Part shown: piece by piece, positions 48,767 to 59,150 of the stretch
Layout: each line of letters starts with the position of its first letter
Numbering within the stretch: position 1 is the first letter of the stretch
From: Tetramitus jugosus
Lineage: Eukaryota; Heterolobosea; Eutetramitea; Acrasida; Vahlkampfiidae
NCBI GenBank assembly: GCA_937625935.1
Contig: OW569369.1
Coordinates: 1 to 64,000, forward strand
DNA length: 64,000 nt
Reading direction: 5' to 3'
The notes under the pieces: generated by a model
What the model was told of the DNA's origin: nothing
What the model saw: the letters and a program-made list of their open reading frames with translations, nothing else
The model's database searches: none
Program-made: the position numbers and the translations under genes

Positions 48767-51700
48767 CTACACGACAAGGCACCCCGAAATGATGTTCATA
48801 ATCTCTTCGAGACGATTGTTGACAACATAGCGCTGCTCAGTGCTATCTCTGAGTTTCACACAGAAGCACTTGTTGCACAGGCCCCAGTTGTTTCTCTTCA
48901 CAGTTTTCACCTTGGAATAGTTGAGTACGAACAGCTCTTGACCGACAATAGCCTCAAAACAGAGGTTCTTGTTTCCAATGTATAATGTACCGGGAATGCG
49001 ACGACCAGAGGAAGTTCTCATCACACTTGACTCAACTGTGGCAAGCAACTTGTCATCCAAGAGTTCAAAGCGTGAGAGAAAGTATGAGTTTTCATCTGCT
49101 TGCTTCAGTTTCACCAGTCTCTGTTGATTTCCTTCGTAATCTAACAATTGCAATTGAATGCTGTTACAAACAGAGCTGACATCCGATAAAAATCCACCAA
49201 ACACCAACTTTTGTCCATCTATCAGTGTGATTCGAATGAGTCCTTGCTCGATATCCGGTGATACTGATGAAATGGACAAGAGAGAAGCAGTGAAGCCAGA
49301 ATCACTCATGCTCAAGTCAGACAAAGCATCAAAACAGAAGCACGTATCAAACAAGTAAAGAACCCCATTCACGCGTTGAGAGTCTTCCAAGCGAGCACAG
49401 TTGAATCTTTGCTTCAGAATGGCTCCAGGAATTCCGAATCTGATCTGTAGTTGGACTTGAGCTTCATCCAGTGTCAATACATTGATACGTTCAGAAGTAG
49501 ATATAGTAGATTCAGATACATCTTCCTTCCGTGTTTGTGGATTCGCAGATGAGAATGGCTTGAATATTTTATGGGTTCTCGTAATTGAACCCGTCACTGA
49601 TAGTTTCTTCGTGGGACGTACAGTTATCGTATTTCCAATTTGTTTTGCTTGCTTTACGATACAGTCAAGGAGTTCATCTCGCAATTTTCGAGTTCCCAAA
49701 GAAATTTTGATTCTGGGTATGGAGGACATGTAGATTGTCATTCCCTTTGTAATCCACGGATCAATTGGTCGAATCGATGTGATTTCACTGAGAGAAAGTT
49801 TAAACTTGCCAGTCTTTGTATCAATCATTGATTCATTATTCAGGAATATTTCATTGCTTCCTCGAAGAACACCTTGCGGTGACCACAAGAAGTGATATCG
49901 AGTTAAATAATAGTATCCCTTGCGGAGTCGTTCATTTCCGCAATGATTTGTCTTGACAATCAACGGTTGCTGAGTTGATTCATCTGGGTTGATTGCAAAT
50001 TCATTTGTAAGATACAATTCCTCGACTTTTGTTTTGTTTTTATCCACGAAGGTTGCGGCAACAGGGTCAGTTGTTGATCGAGAGCATATCACTGCTAGGA
50101 GATGATAACTCTTCAGGGAGCGATTAGAGGAGGCGACCGAGAATTTAGGATAGATTTCAATTAAACGATCTGTAGTCAACGAATACAGTTTAAGGACCTT
50201 TCGAAGGAATACCTTTTGGCGAGCAATTTGATCACGAGACAAGCCTTCACCTGCTCCGTAGAAGTAGTCTTCGCAGAATAGTGTCAGAGAGTTCAACAGT
50301 TCCCTTTGGCCTTCACTCATTATTCCAGAGTTGTCCTTGTCGGAAGGAATTGGTGGCAGTAAAATGCTAGAAACTTCTTGAAAGATTACTGACAGAACCT
50401 GACTTAGAGTCTGCATAAATGCTGCTTCATAAATATTGCCTGAGAGAGTAGTCAAGTTTGGTGTAATTGCTGTATCAAAGAGCATTGAGCTCAGTTGTTT
50501 AGTGGCATTCTTTTCACGTTTCTTTGCTTCCTCAACATTGATATTTTTGTACTGGTCTAGAATGTTCGAGAAACTAATCCTAAAGAACGGATCGAATTGA
50601 TTAACTATCATCGAAATGAGTTCATTATTGATTGTTTTAACTGTAACAAAGATGTTTCGAATGTTGTCAGAGTCAGACTCATCATCACTATTGTATGAAT
50701 CAGATTCGGAGCTTAAATCTGTGTTGGTGTCCGAATCAGAGCTTTGATCATCAAACTGAGATTTTTCGTCATTAATTGATTGAATTATCGTTTTAAACTG
50801 CGAGATAGCACCATTAACGTTATTTACAATAACCACATATCTTTCGGTTATGTTGACGACATCCCTCTCTTCTTCATTTAATTTGTATTTATCGCAAAGC
50901 CCAATCAAGTTCAATAAACATGGTCGTTCATTAGTTTTCGTCTTTGATTCATTCTTCGCAGATGAAGAAAGTTCCTTCAATGCAATAGATTTGAGAATTC
51001 GAGCGTATTCAACCACAACTTCTCCAAGAGCTAATCCGAAAGATGATAATAGTGAGTAGTTTGTGAATTCTAGTTTCGAGATAAACGACAAGGTTTCTCC
51101 TGCTGATGTAAAGAAATCTACGAGAGAGGAACTGTGCAAGACTTCATCGTTCATCTTCAACCAGTTGTCTAGTGCTACGGCGCGTTGCATGTATCCCATT
51201 AATTTTTCTTTGACCTCCAAAATGAACTTGGTTTCATAGCCGATCGATATAGTGGTCGGATCTAATAGTGTCAGATTCAACTCTTCTATCTCTTCTTGTT
51301 CAAAACTATCTTCAATTTCGGTATTCAACTCACGTAGTTTCTCGCAGAAATATAACATTTGGTACCCTGAAAATCCTCCAGAATTAATTAATTTCTCATA
51401 ATCTGTTGTGAAGCACATGTAATATGTTCTCATGGCTCTCGAGATGAAGTTACAATAAGATGGTATCGAGTTTGAATAATACAGTATATCATCTACTTTC
51501 TCTTTCAATAGTTGGGCAACGTTGATGAGTACAGATGCATTCAATGTTGTTGTCGGTTCTTCTGATGAACTGATTTGGTCATTACGAATATTAATATAAT
51601 CTGAAGTGATAGCATCTTGGATCAAGTCACACAACTTTGCTTGTGATTGTTCCCTATTGGGTTTGTTAATGTGTTCATACAGTCGAATTAATGTTTTGAA

Positions 51701-53416
51701 AATGTTTTTCTTGCCTCCTCCGAGTACTGTCATAAACTTTTGGACAATGACCTCAATCTTCGCCTGTAATTCTAGCTTGATTCTGTCAAAGTATTCAATC
51801 TTACAATGTATATTCGTTAGCTATGAGTGGAGCAACTAGAATGAAAGAAACAATGGCACTTACTTCATTCTTTGTAATAATAACAAACTTATCTGTGAGG
51901 GCAGATGAAACAAAATCGTAGCACTGTTTAAATTCTTCGGTATAGTACAAAAGAAGATCATTTCTTCTCACAATTTCTCTCATAATTCTACACGACAAGT
52001 TAATCCTATTCGAGAAACGAACAACATACAAGTATATACATACGATAGCCTCTTGTACACTTCACTGATACCATGTTGATTACTAAACTCCTCCAAAATC
52101 CATTTCTGATAGCTATTGAGGAGCTCTTTATCGGATAGTACACTGCGAGCAGCCATTTGCTGGATAATTGCGTCATACATTACATAATAATTATTATCTT
52201 TGCTTTCTTTCACATATGACGGAGTGGGATATGGAAATTGTTCGAGCTGAAGAACCATCGTTGCTCTCAACTCTCCAATGGGTTCTGTCTGTGTTGTTCT
52301 GATGATTGGAAACACAAACTCTTCGCTTTGCACTCCCCAAGAACAGTTTTGAGGTTGAATTCGAGAGATGACATCCTTGAGTGAAATGTTGACCTCTCCT
52401 ATTGCCTCAGTACTCAACAAGTTCTTTTTCAATAGTTGAAGTTTTAGAAGCTCTCGAACTGAGCTTGCTTCACAATATATTGCAATATCAATGTCTCCCA
52501 CCTTCAGATCTCCATTATTGGAAGATTGATTGCTCGAGAATTTGAAGCCCTTTGTTTGGGATGTATTCTTGCCTGTGGTCGAGGTTGTGATACCGTATTT
52601 CAGTACAGCATCAAAAGAAGCTGCCTTCAACTTTGTGAGCATGGAGTCTAGTGCAATCGAGTTCAACTGTAAAGACATGCGCAAAGTGAAAGGCTTCGAT
52701 TGGCGAATAGTTAGACTCTTTTGCAATAGAGACTCAATGGACCTTTTCTCTAAATCTCTCCACGTTTCATAATCCTCCTTGGAGTTAAAATTAGCTGGTT
52801 GAAAGAATGCATAGCTTTCATCGTTCAATAGCTCAATTCTCTCAAACAAGTGATTCACTGCAAAGTCCATTGTAGCAGCAACACCTTGGTTCACATCAGA
52901 CTCTGATACAAAAGATTTGGAATGCAGCTTATTCCAAACATGTACGAAACCTTGTTGTTCCTTCTCAAACATGGTTGGAAACGTGTATTGTATCGTGTCT
53001 CGCAACTGCGAGCCCAGATTCATGTATCCAGACAGGGATTCCACAACAGGACTTGCTGCATCGAATGAAGGTGGTATCTGAGACAACAATGGCCTATAAA
53101 CAACCTTAATAACCTCTTCAAAGATGGTGACCAAGTAAGCTTCCGATTGAGCAGAGTCTTCCAATTCAACCAAACTTGTCCAATTCACATCAGACATGAC
53201 CTCACGGAAAAAGTCTTCAATGGACACGGTGCTGCCAAAGCTTTCATCGTTGGAGCTAAGCACGTCAACCTCCTCATCAACAGATGCTTCTTCGTGTTGG
53301 GCAGTTTTGGAAGTGGAGAGCACTTTCTCTTGAGGTTCGAGTCGTTTCTTTTCCTTCTTATCCTTGGCACGCTTGTTGCTGCCAGACAGCAAGGCAACAA
53401 AAGCAATCTTTTTCAT
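48767..53416 (-). CDS. Large protein with three GRAM-like domains and a C2-like region
   Basis: Exons 53416-52044, 52005-51864 and 51820-48767 are separated by 38-nt (GTATGT...AATAG) and 43-nt (GTAAGT...CATAG) introns; 1522 residues. The frame upstream of 53416 is less likely to be translated. The N-terminal third includes a C2-like segment (LKVGDIDIAIYC...GEVNISLKDVI). The middle is helical with an acidic Ser/Asp run. The C-terminal 420 residues hold three consecutive GRAM/PH-like folds, beginning near GYYYLTRYHFLW (about 49960), VNGVLYLFDTCFCFDAL (about 49370) and IPGTLYIGNKNLCFEA (about 48990). GRAM domains bind membrane lipids. It is probably a membrane-contact or trafficking protein; family uncertain. 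Confidence 0.75.
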
Positions 53417-53484
53417 TGTTGTTTTGTGCAGTTCAGGAACTCGCCAAAGTTCTTTCGTTGTTTTCAACCAGTTAAAAGGTATGC

Positions 53485-53557
53485 TAGCATCTCCAGGTAT
53501 CGATCCTGGGACCTACGGGTTATGAGCCCGTCGCGCTAACCGCTGCGCCAAGATGCT
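53485..53557 (-). tRNA. tRNA-Met (elongator-like, anticodon CAT)
   Basis: On the minus strand the cloverleaf has acceptor AGCATCT/AGATGCT with discriminator A, D stem GCGC/GCGC, anticodon stem ACGGG/CCCGT around CTCATAA, and T stem CCAGG/CCTGG around ATCGATA. No intron. An A at the first position and the anticodon-stem sequence argue for an elongator rather than a typical eukaryotic initiator, which carries three G:C pairs as GGG/CCC in that stem. It lies 68 bp upstream of the GRAM gene start. Confidence 0.93.
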
Positions 53558-53781
53558 GTTGGTGTTAAGAAAACCCAACAAGCGAGGACGATTAATTCTC
53601 CGATCAATCCAGAATTATCTCCCAACTACTATGACTCCTATTCTTCATGATGTCCTTGATCCTGCTTTTTAACTGTCTCTCTGCTGAGAATGAAATAATC
53701 AGGGCCACAATTTTGCTCAAAAAACTCCTCTCCGCTCCTTCAACAACAAACAGGAACGCACAAAAAAAAACGAAGACAAAC

Positions 53782-55080
53782 ATGAACAGTTTCACACTGC
53801 ACAAGGACGATCTCAACGATGACAACAACCAACAAGCAAACACATCCACCATTACCAACACTCCTCAACAACTTCAAAAAACATACTTGAATGAACGTCA
53901 ATTCATTCTCAAATCACTCACCATACCCTCTCATGAAAGTGCAGCACTTGATGATGTGAGCAACAACGTATCTTCATCATCGATACGTGTCGATGGAAGA
54001 CAAATTTATGATTTTCGATCTGTTCAATTGTCATTTGATCCCTATCAGTTGGGTCATGTGACGTGCAAGCTTGGTAATACACAAGTGATGGCTCATGTGG
54101 TGTGTGATATTGTGGAACCATATCCTGAACGGCCAACAGAAGGTTTTCTCACCTTTTCAATGGAGCTTCATCCCAGTTTGTTTGATAAAAAGTCCGCTTT
54201 TCCCGCGTATTTATTATCGCGAAACGCGCCAACGGAACAATCCAGAGAAAATTTACAGGAGCTGAGCATTGAATGGAGCAGAGTGATTGAGAGAAGTTTG
54301 AGAGGTAGTAGAGCGATCGATACGGAAGCTCTATGTCTCGTAGCTGGAGAAAAAGTTTGGAGCTTGAGGGTCGTGCTTCATGTGCTCGATGCAGATGGCA
54401 ATGTGTTGGACTGTGCACACATTGCTGCCATTACAAGTCTTTTGCACTTTAAGAGACCAGAGGTCACTATTGATGGTGAAGATGTCATTATTCACAGCTT
54501 ATCAGAAAGAGAACCAGTGCCACTGTCTGTGCATCACATTCCTCTGTGTGTGACGTTTGCTTTCTTTGAGCGCGATCGATTGATTCGCTTTGATAAGCAA
54601 CAAGAAAAGGCTGATAGAAGGCTTGCAATGGAAGATGAACTCGTCTGTGTTGATCCCTGTCTGAGAGAAGAGCTCATGGTGGATGGAACCATGACGATTG
54701 CAGTGAACGGACATGGTGAATTGTGTGCGATTCAAAAGGGTGGTGGCTTAGCTCTCAAAACATCTCAAATTCTCAAGTGCTCAAAAATTGCTGCTGTGAA
54801 GGCACAGGAGCTGACAACCATTATTAAGACTGCATTGACAACTGATGAAGAGCAGAGAAAGGCAAGAAAGCTGCCAAATTATGGAAAGCCTGTAATTCCA
54901 GTTGGCTTCAAGGAGCCATTCGATTTTGATAAGAAGCGAGGTGCAAAGAAGGACGAAGTGATGAAGGACGAAGAAGAGACTGATGATGCTGGTTTGAGTG
55001 ACATATCAGAGGACGAGGACGAAGATATGGACGATGATGCTTTCCAAGCTGACCTTAATGACTTTAGGAATAAAAAGTGA
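53782..55080 (+). CDS. EXOSC9: Exosome subunit RRP45 (EXOSC9)
   Basis: Start at 53782 (MNSFTLHKDD), since the longer frame begins in a region overlapping the leader; 432 residues. RNase PH-type fold with RVDGRQIYDFRSVQLSF, LGNTQVMAHV, RAIDTEALCLVAGEKVWSLRVVLHVLDADGNVLDCAHIAAITSLLHF, and EREPVPLSVHHIPLCVTFAF, all RRP45-type. The C-terminal tail is acidic, as in human EXOSC9. It is a catalytically silent ring subunit of the nuclear and cytoplasmic RNA exosome, pairing with RRP41 for 3'-5' RNA decay and rRNA processing. Confidence 0.92.
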   Translation: MNSFTLHKDDLNDDNNQQANTSTITNTPQQLQKTYLNERQFILKSLTIPSHESAALDDVSNNVSSSSIRVDGRQIYDFRSVQLSFDPYQLGHVTCKLGNTQVMAHVVCDIVEPYPERPTEGFLTFSMELHPSLFDKKSAFPAYLLSRNAPTEQSRENLQELSIEWSRVIERSLRGSRAIDTEALCLVAGEKVWSLRVVLHVLDADGNVLDCAHIAAITSLLHFKRPEVTIDGEDVIIHSLSEREPVPLSVHHIPLCVTFAFFERDRLIRFDKQQEKADRRLAMEDELVCVDPCLREELMVDGTMTIAVNGHGELCAIQKGGGLALKTSQILKCSKIAAVKAQELTTIIKTALTTDEEQRKARKLPNYGKPVIPVGFKEPFDFDKKRGAKKDEVMKDEEETDDAGLSDISEDEDEDMDDDAFQADLNDFRNKK

Positions 55081-55112
55081 AAGCAAATAATCTATTGATA
55101 TGAAACTCTGTC

Positions 55113-55601
55113 TTAGGTAATAATTACTATCTCTCCAGATGAGTCTTCATCCACTTGTGTGCAAAAGTATATTCTAGCTTCTGGGTTTGCAAAAATACCT
55201 GTGTGGGATCGTAGGACACTTTCAACACCATTGAGCAAGCAAGTAAAACGGCCATAAGGTGTTGTCCAATTGGACTTCTTTGCCTCTTCGTACCCGTATT
55301 CCCCATCCACAATTAACGATACCACATCACCAGAGTAGAACTTGTCAGTCCATTTGGTGATGCTTTTCCTCGTAAAGGATCCATTGTTGGAACAACCAAT
55401 ATTTTCACCCTCAAGGAATGCTCCCAAGAAAACAGATCCTTGATCTTTTGTATACACATCCTGAAGAATGTTCTCTTCAATGATACCCAGCAACACCCAA
55501 AAAGAGGCATACAAGAAAGTGGATCTACATACTTCCACCTTGAGGTCAATTTTGGTCGTTCCTCTTGTGTTAAGGATGTAGTTCGGTGAAATAAAATCCA
55601 T
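55113..55601 (-). CDS. SPRY-like domain protein, possibly truncated
   Basis: A 162-codon frame. The order SITKWTDKFYSGDVVSLIVDG...YGRFTCLLNGVESV resembles the GDxIGxxxD...FxxNG core of SPRY domains, which mediate protein binding. No other domain is present. It begins 58 bp below the Fanzor stop and convergence is not visible. Many SPRY proteins are longer, so this may be a fragment left by the Fanzor insertion or a small stand-alone gene. The assignment is weak. Confidence 0.45.
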   Translation of the reverse strand: MDFISPNYILNTRGTTKIDLKVEVCRSTFLYASFWVLLGIIEENILQDVYTKDQGSVFLGAFLEGENIGCSNNGSFTRKSITKWTDKFYSGDVVSLIVDGEYGYEEAKKSNWTTPYGRFTCLLNGVESVLRSHTGIFANPEARIYFCTQVDEDSSGEIVIIT

Positions 55602-55658
55602 AATAAAAAAATTATGATTTCCCGAGAAGACACCTTAACGCTCCTACATAATCGGGAC

Positions 55659-57587
55659 TTACATAGCAGCTTGATGGAGTGAGCCTTGGAGGTGTTCCAC
55701 CATTTTGATTAATTCTTTTGCGACCTTTTTCTTCCTCTTGAAGGCATCGGGACGTGACTGTCCATCCATTTCTGTTCTCAGTAGATGGAGCATGTTCTTG
55801 GCCGCATTGATGTCTCTGTTGTGAGTCACTAAACATTTAGTGGTTGCACACTGTTTAACTCCTCGGACGACAGAGACATTCAACGTTCCATTCTTGTCTA
55901 TTCTCTTATGCTTGACTGGCTTCATGTGAGAATGGCAATGATGACATTTCTGACTTGTCATGAACTCGTCGATCATTTTCACTTTGAAGTGCTCATTCAA
56001 CTTTTTCAATAGCTTTCCTTTTGGTGTTGGAGCATGTCCTTTGTAACAATGACCAAAACCAGCATTGCCCATCCCAATTAACATGCTTCTTCCATTTGCT
56101 CTCTTTCGAAAGTCATTCATAACATTGGCAATCGTCTTATCTCTCATTATATAGCTATCCCAATTCAGTCTCTTCACCTTTGGGGTGCAATAAAAATTCA
56201 ACAAATCGTCCTCGACTTTCAATACAGAATTGATGTGTTCAAGGAACAGACCACTTGTAGGTACACCGGCCTGTTTGATTGAGTTTTGGAGTTCATCCAA
56301 GTTCTTCTCATTCATTTCGTTCCATTCTGCTTTGTATTTCAACAATCGCTTGGAGTTTTTTGAATGATGGGATAGATGTCTATATGTTTTGTTCGACAAC
56401 TCCCACTTCTTGCCGTCTGAATCAACACAACTCACCAAAGTAACAATACCCGGGTCAATCCCAACCAAATATTCAGCACCTTCGTTCATACTTGTTTCTT
56501 TCTTTCTCTTCTTTGCTTCTTTCTGGCCCTTGGATTCCTTTGCCTTATTGTTCTTGTGATTGCCAACGAGTTGATGTCTGAGAACAACAGAGGCCTGAAT
56601 ACCGTCAGTTCTGATAGAGTCGATTTGAATCTTCTTTATGCCAACATTCAAACACTTGAGATTGTATTTCAATTCAATGGGTTCAATTACTTGTTCATTT
56701 CCCTTCTTTTGTCCTCCTGGTTTCTTCTTCTGTTGGAGCATGTCTATCAGGTCCGTTGTACCTATCTCCATGCATCTACATTTAAAGTGGGACAAGGGCA
56801 ACAATGCAAATGATTTTGTTCCATTGCCAATCAGAAACTGTTGAACATGCCAGTAAAACTTCAGCATGTTGTTGGTGTTGTTGTTCACAAAAGATTCATC
56901 AATAATCTCGTCGGTTTCAGCACCAACAAGTGTTCGAATCTCTTGGATCAACACAGGAATAGTCTCTATCAACTCTTTTGGAGGCAGTTTGACAAAATCA
57001 TAAACTGGAGTGACGAATGTCAACCGTCTGATAATATATTCTACGACTCTTCTGTATTCAGACCATGGGATTGATTGACCATTGTGCAATTGAGCCATCC
57101 TCACTCTCAAGTACTTTCTCAGTCTTTGTTCCAATGTGAACTTGAGCATGTTAGAAATATTGACATTGAGAGACTTGGCAACGTAATTGATGGATTTGGA
57201 TAACTTCTCACAAATCTTCCTTTGCTTGATTATTACGTCATCCATGTTGACTGACCCGTTGATGAGGTTGACATTATCGTCTCTTGTCTTCGACTTGCGT
57301 CCAAACAACACTGAACCGATTCGTTGAATAAATCCTTGATTCAAGAGAGGGATATCACAATTGTTCTCCAAGTGCCTCAAAACAAATATGTTTATAAATC
57401 TTGTGAGTCGAAGAGCAATCCTTGTAATCTCCAGAGCTTGAGTTTGTATGATTGGTAACAGAGTTGGATGATGCAACAACAGAGACTTCAGACCGACCTT
57501 GACCACGTAATGTGATGAGTATTCATTCTTTTTGACAGTCTCTCTTTTTCTCTTTCTCTTACCGTCCTTAGGCACGCCTCGTGGCAT
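55659..57587 (-). CDS. Fanzor nuclease (eukaryotic TnpB homologue), intact
   Basis: Start at 57587 (MPRGVPKDGKRKRKRE), which opens with a basic nuclear-localisation-like stretch; 642 residues, no intron. The N-terminal 350 residues are helical and basic, as in the REC/WED part of TnpB-Fanzor proteins. RuvC-I is VGIDPGIVTL with D378. Two candidate RuvC-II glutamates are visible: E450 in LFLEHINSV and E541 in MIDEFMTSQKC, the latter beside the zinc ribbon, as in Fanzors reported to have a relocated Glu. The zinc ribbon is CHHCHSH...KQCATTKC, and RuvC-III is HNRDINAAKN with D592. Known Fanzors are RNA-guided DNA endonucleases carried by mobile elements, with the guide RNA encoded at the gene's 3' edge. 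No transposase or TIR is visible nearby. Confidence 0.88.
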   Translation of the reverse strand: MPRGVPKDGKRKRKRETVKKNEYSSHYVVKVGLKSLLLHHPTLLPIIQTQALEITRIALRLTRFINIFVLRHLENNCDIPLLNQGFIQRIGSVLFGRKSKTRDDNVNLINGSVNMDDVIIKQRKICEKLSKSINYVAKSLNVNISNMLKFTLEQRLRKYLRVRMAQLHNGQSIPWSEYRRVVEYIIRRLTFVTPVYDFVKLPPKELIETIPVLIQEIRTLVGAETDEIIDESFVNNNTNNMLKFYWHVQQFLIGNGTKSFALLPLSHFKCRCMEIGTTDLIDMLQQKKKPGGQKKGNEQVIEPIELKYNLKCLNVGIKKIQIDSIRTDGIQASVVLRHQLVGNHKNNKAKESKGQKEAKKRKKETSMNEGAEYLVGIDPGIVTLVSCVDSDGKKWELSNKTYRHLSHHSKNSKRLLKYKAEWNEMNEKNLDELQNSIKQAGVPTSGLFLEHINSVLKVEDDLLNFYCTPKVKRLNWDSYIMRDKTIANVMNDFRKRANGRSMLIGMGNAGFGHCYKGHAPTPKGKLLKKLNEHFKVKMIDEFMTSQKCHHCHSHMKPVKHKRIDKNGTLNVSVVRGVKQCATTKCLVTHNRDINAAKNMLHLLRTEMDGQSRPDAFKRKKKVAKELIKMVEHLQGSLHQAAM

Positions 57588-57897
57588 AATGTTATTGTAT
57601 TTGTTGTGTTGTATTTGTTGTGTGAGATGAATCAAACAGCGAAAAAGACAGCGCTTTTTAAACCGAGGTAGATGGCCGTTGCCGTTGTAAAGACAGTCTC
57701 AACGGAAATTTTTACAACTGCACCAATTCCGCAGCTTAGAGGAAACTGATACAACATTTATTGTATTTTTTTATAATATATCCACCTATCTATCCAATCT
57801 TGAACGCGACAACAACAACGAAAAACACAAGTCGCACAACGAACATCAACAACAACAATCAAATCAATCAAAAAGATGGAGAGTCGACAAGAGGTGT

Positions 57898-58550
57898 CTA
57901 TTTGCAGTGTGCATTGTAGATTCTCTGAGCAAGTTTCAAGTACTTGAGGAGAATACAAGCGGTACCAATGTGTATTGAATTCTCTTGACACCACCCTGAC
58001 CAAAGTGCTTTCTGGCTGCGGCCAAAACTTTAAACAATTGATCAGAATCGCTATTATCAAACAAATGAACCAATCTGGCAATCAAGTTCTGTTCTTCTTC
58101 GAAATCTTCGAGCAATGTTGCAGCTATTGGTGAGTCGTCAGAAGGTGAGAATGTTGTCTGGTCTTCCTCATCCTTCAACAGTGGACGAATCAAATCAAAC
58201 AGTTTGTTCACTTGTTCAAATGTTGAAATCTTGTGTCCATTGTCAAGTGCGCATCTCACAATGCTCAGTGCAATAAACTTTCTCTGTTCATATCCAAGAG
58301 AATGAATAATATCACCATACTTCTCCAACTTCAAAACTGTTAGCACATTGTTGTATGACTCGAGTGGCACCAACAACAATCGCTTCAACATGTCTACAAT
58401 TTCATCTGAAGCAAGTGCAGTGCTATTCAATTGACTAGCAATGTTATTAATAATCTTGTTGACATAGTCAGTGTTATCAGGATATGTTTGAAGAGCAAGT
58501 GTCATCAATGAGATCTGAATACTCAAGTTATCGGACAATTCAACACCTCT
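57898..58550 (-). pseudogene. VPS35: VPS35 (retromer) internal fragment with frameshift
   Basis: The frame has VPS35-specific stretches: ELSDNLSIQISLMTLALQTYP, then DYVNKIINN, LLLVPLESYNNVLTVLKL, DFEEEQNLIARLVHLF, and AARKHFGQGGVKRIQYTL.PLVF, which lie in the C-terminal half of the 800-residue retromer scaffold. No ATG opens the frame, and a stop (TAG) precedes it at 58551-58553. Near 57948 the expected continuation (LKYLKLAQRIYNAHCK, stop at 57898) is in another frame, so a frameshift separates them. Everything N-terminal to about residue 400 and the C-terminal helices are missing. It is a truncated copy; a functional VPS35 must exist elsewhere. Confidence 0.7.
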
Positions 58551-58818
58551 CTAATGGTATCAATAGTAGGACAGAATTTGACAAACGTCAGAAAACTCAC
58601 ACTCATCATCAGGTCACTCGCTCTCACGATGTCCTTCAGAGTGTTTGTTTTCTGTGCTTTTGCAAGTTTTTTTTGATGAAAAAATCTCTAATGGTATCAA
58701 TAGGACAGAATTTGACAAACGTCAGAAAACTCACACTCATCATCAGGTCACTCGCATTCACGATGTCCTTCAGAGTGTTTGTTTTCTGTTTTTTGCAAGT
58801 TTTTTTTGATGAAAAAAA
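58548..58818. repeat. 137-bp tandem duplication
   Basis: Unit 1 (58548-58684) and unit 2 (58685-58818) both begin TCTCTAATGGTATCAATA and end in TTTTTTTTGATGAAAAAA. They differ by a short TAG insertion, a CTC/ATT change in the CACTCG[CT/AT]TCACGATG region and indels in T runs. The near-identity means a recent event. The array lies at the truncated 5' edge of the VPS35 fragment and donates the ATG of the following F-box ORF. Confidence 0.9.
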
Positions 58819-59150
58819 TCAATGAACAAATGGGAAAACAAGGAAAAGGCGCCAAAAGAAGACATAACCAACACCAACAATTGGTAAAGTTTGGAGTCAA
58901 AAGAAAAGTAAGAATAACCGATATACATATTGATTTATTTGTGTATCTAGTTGGTTCGTTCCTTGGTGTAGAAGATGTGTTGAATTTGGTATTGACGTGT
59001 CGGGATTTTCGATCTTCGATAGTCAATAATCTATCAACAATAAGGTCTTATATGGACAATTTGTACTCACACTGTTTGGCCGTTTGCAAGTCAGGCTTAC
59101 CGTGCAAATTGCAAAGGAAATTTTTTGTGCCTGTTTTGATTGCTTGTTGA
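58809..59150 (+). CDS. Small F-box-like protein
   Basis: Start at 58809, in the tail of the second duplication unit; 113 residues. After a basic N-terminus (KKINEQMGKQGKGAKRRH) it has IDLFVYLVGSFLGVEDVLNLVLTCRDFRSSI, the layout of an F-box helix bundle, and then a short Cys-containing tail. F-box proteins link substrates to SCF ubiquitin ligases through SKP1. There is no substrate-binding domain, so it may be a fragment. It converges with a second F-box gene on the other strand. Confidence 0.5.
   Translation: MKKINEQMGKQGKGAKRRHNQHQQLVKFGVKRKVRITDIHIDLFVYLVGSFLGVEDVLNLVLTCRDFRSSIVNNLSTIRSYMDNLYSHCLAVCKSGLPCKLQRKFFVPVLIAC

Noticed and set aside
57640-57780. Search for Fanzor terminal inverted repeats
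   Set aside because: I compared sequence on both sides of the Fanzor gene by eye and found no convincing inverted repeat or target duplication.
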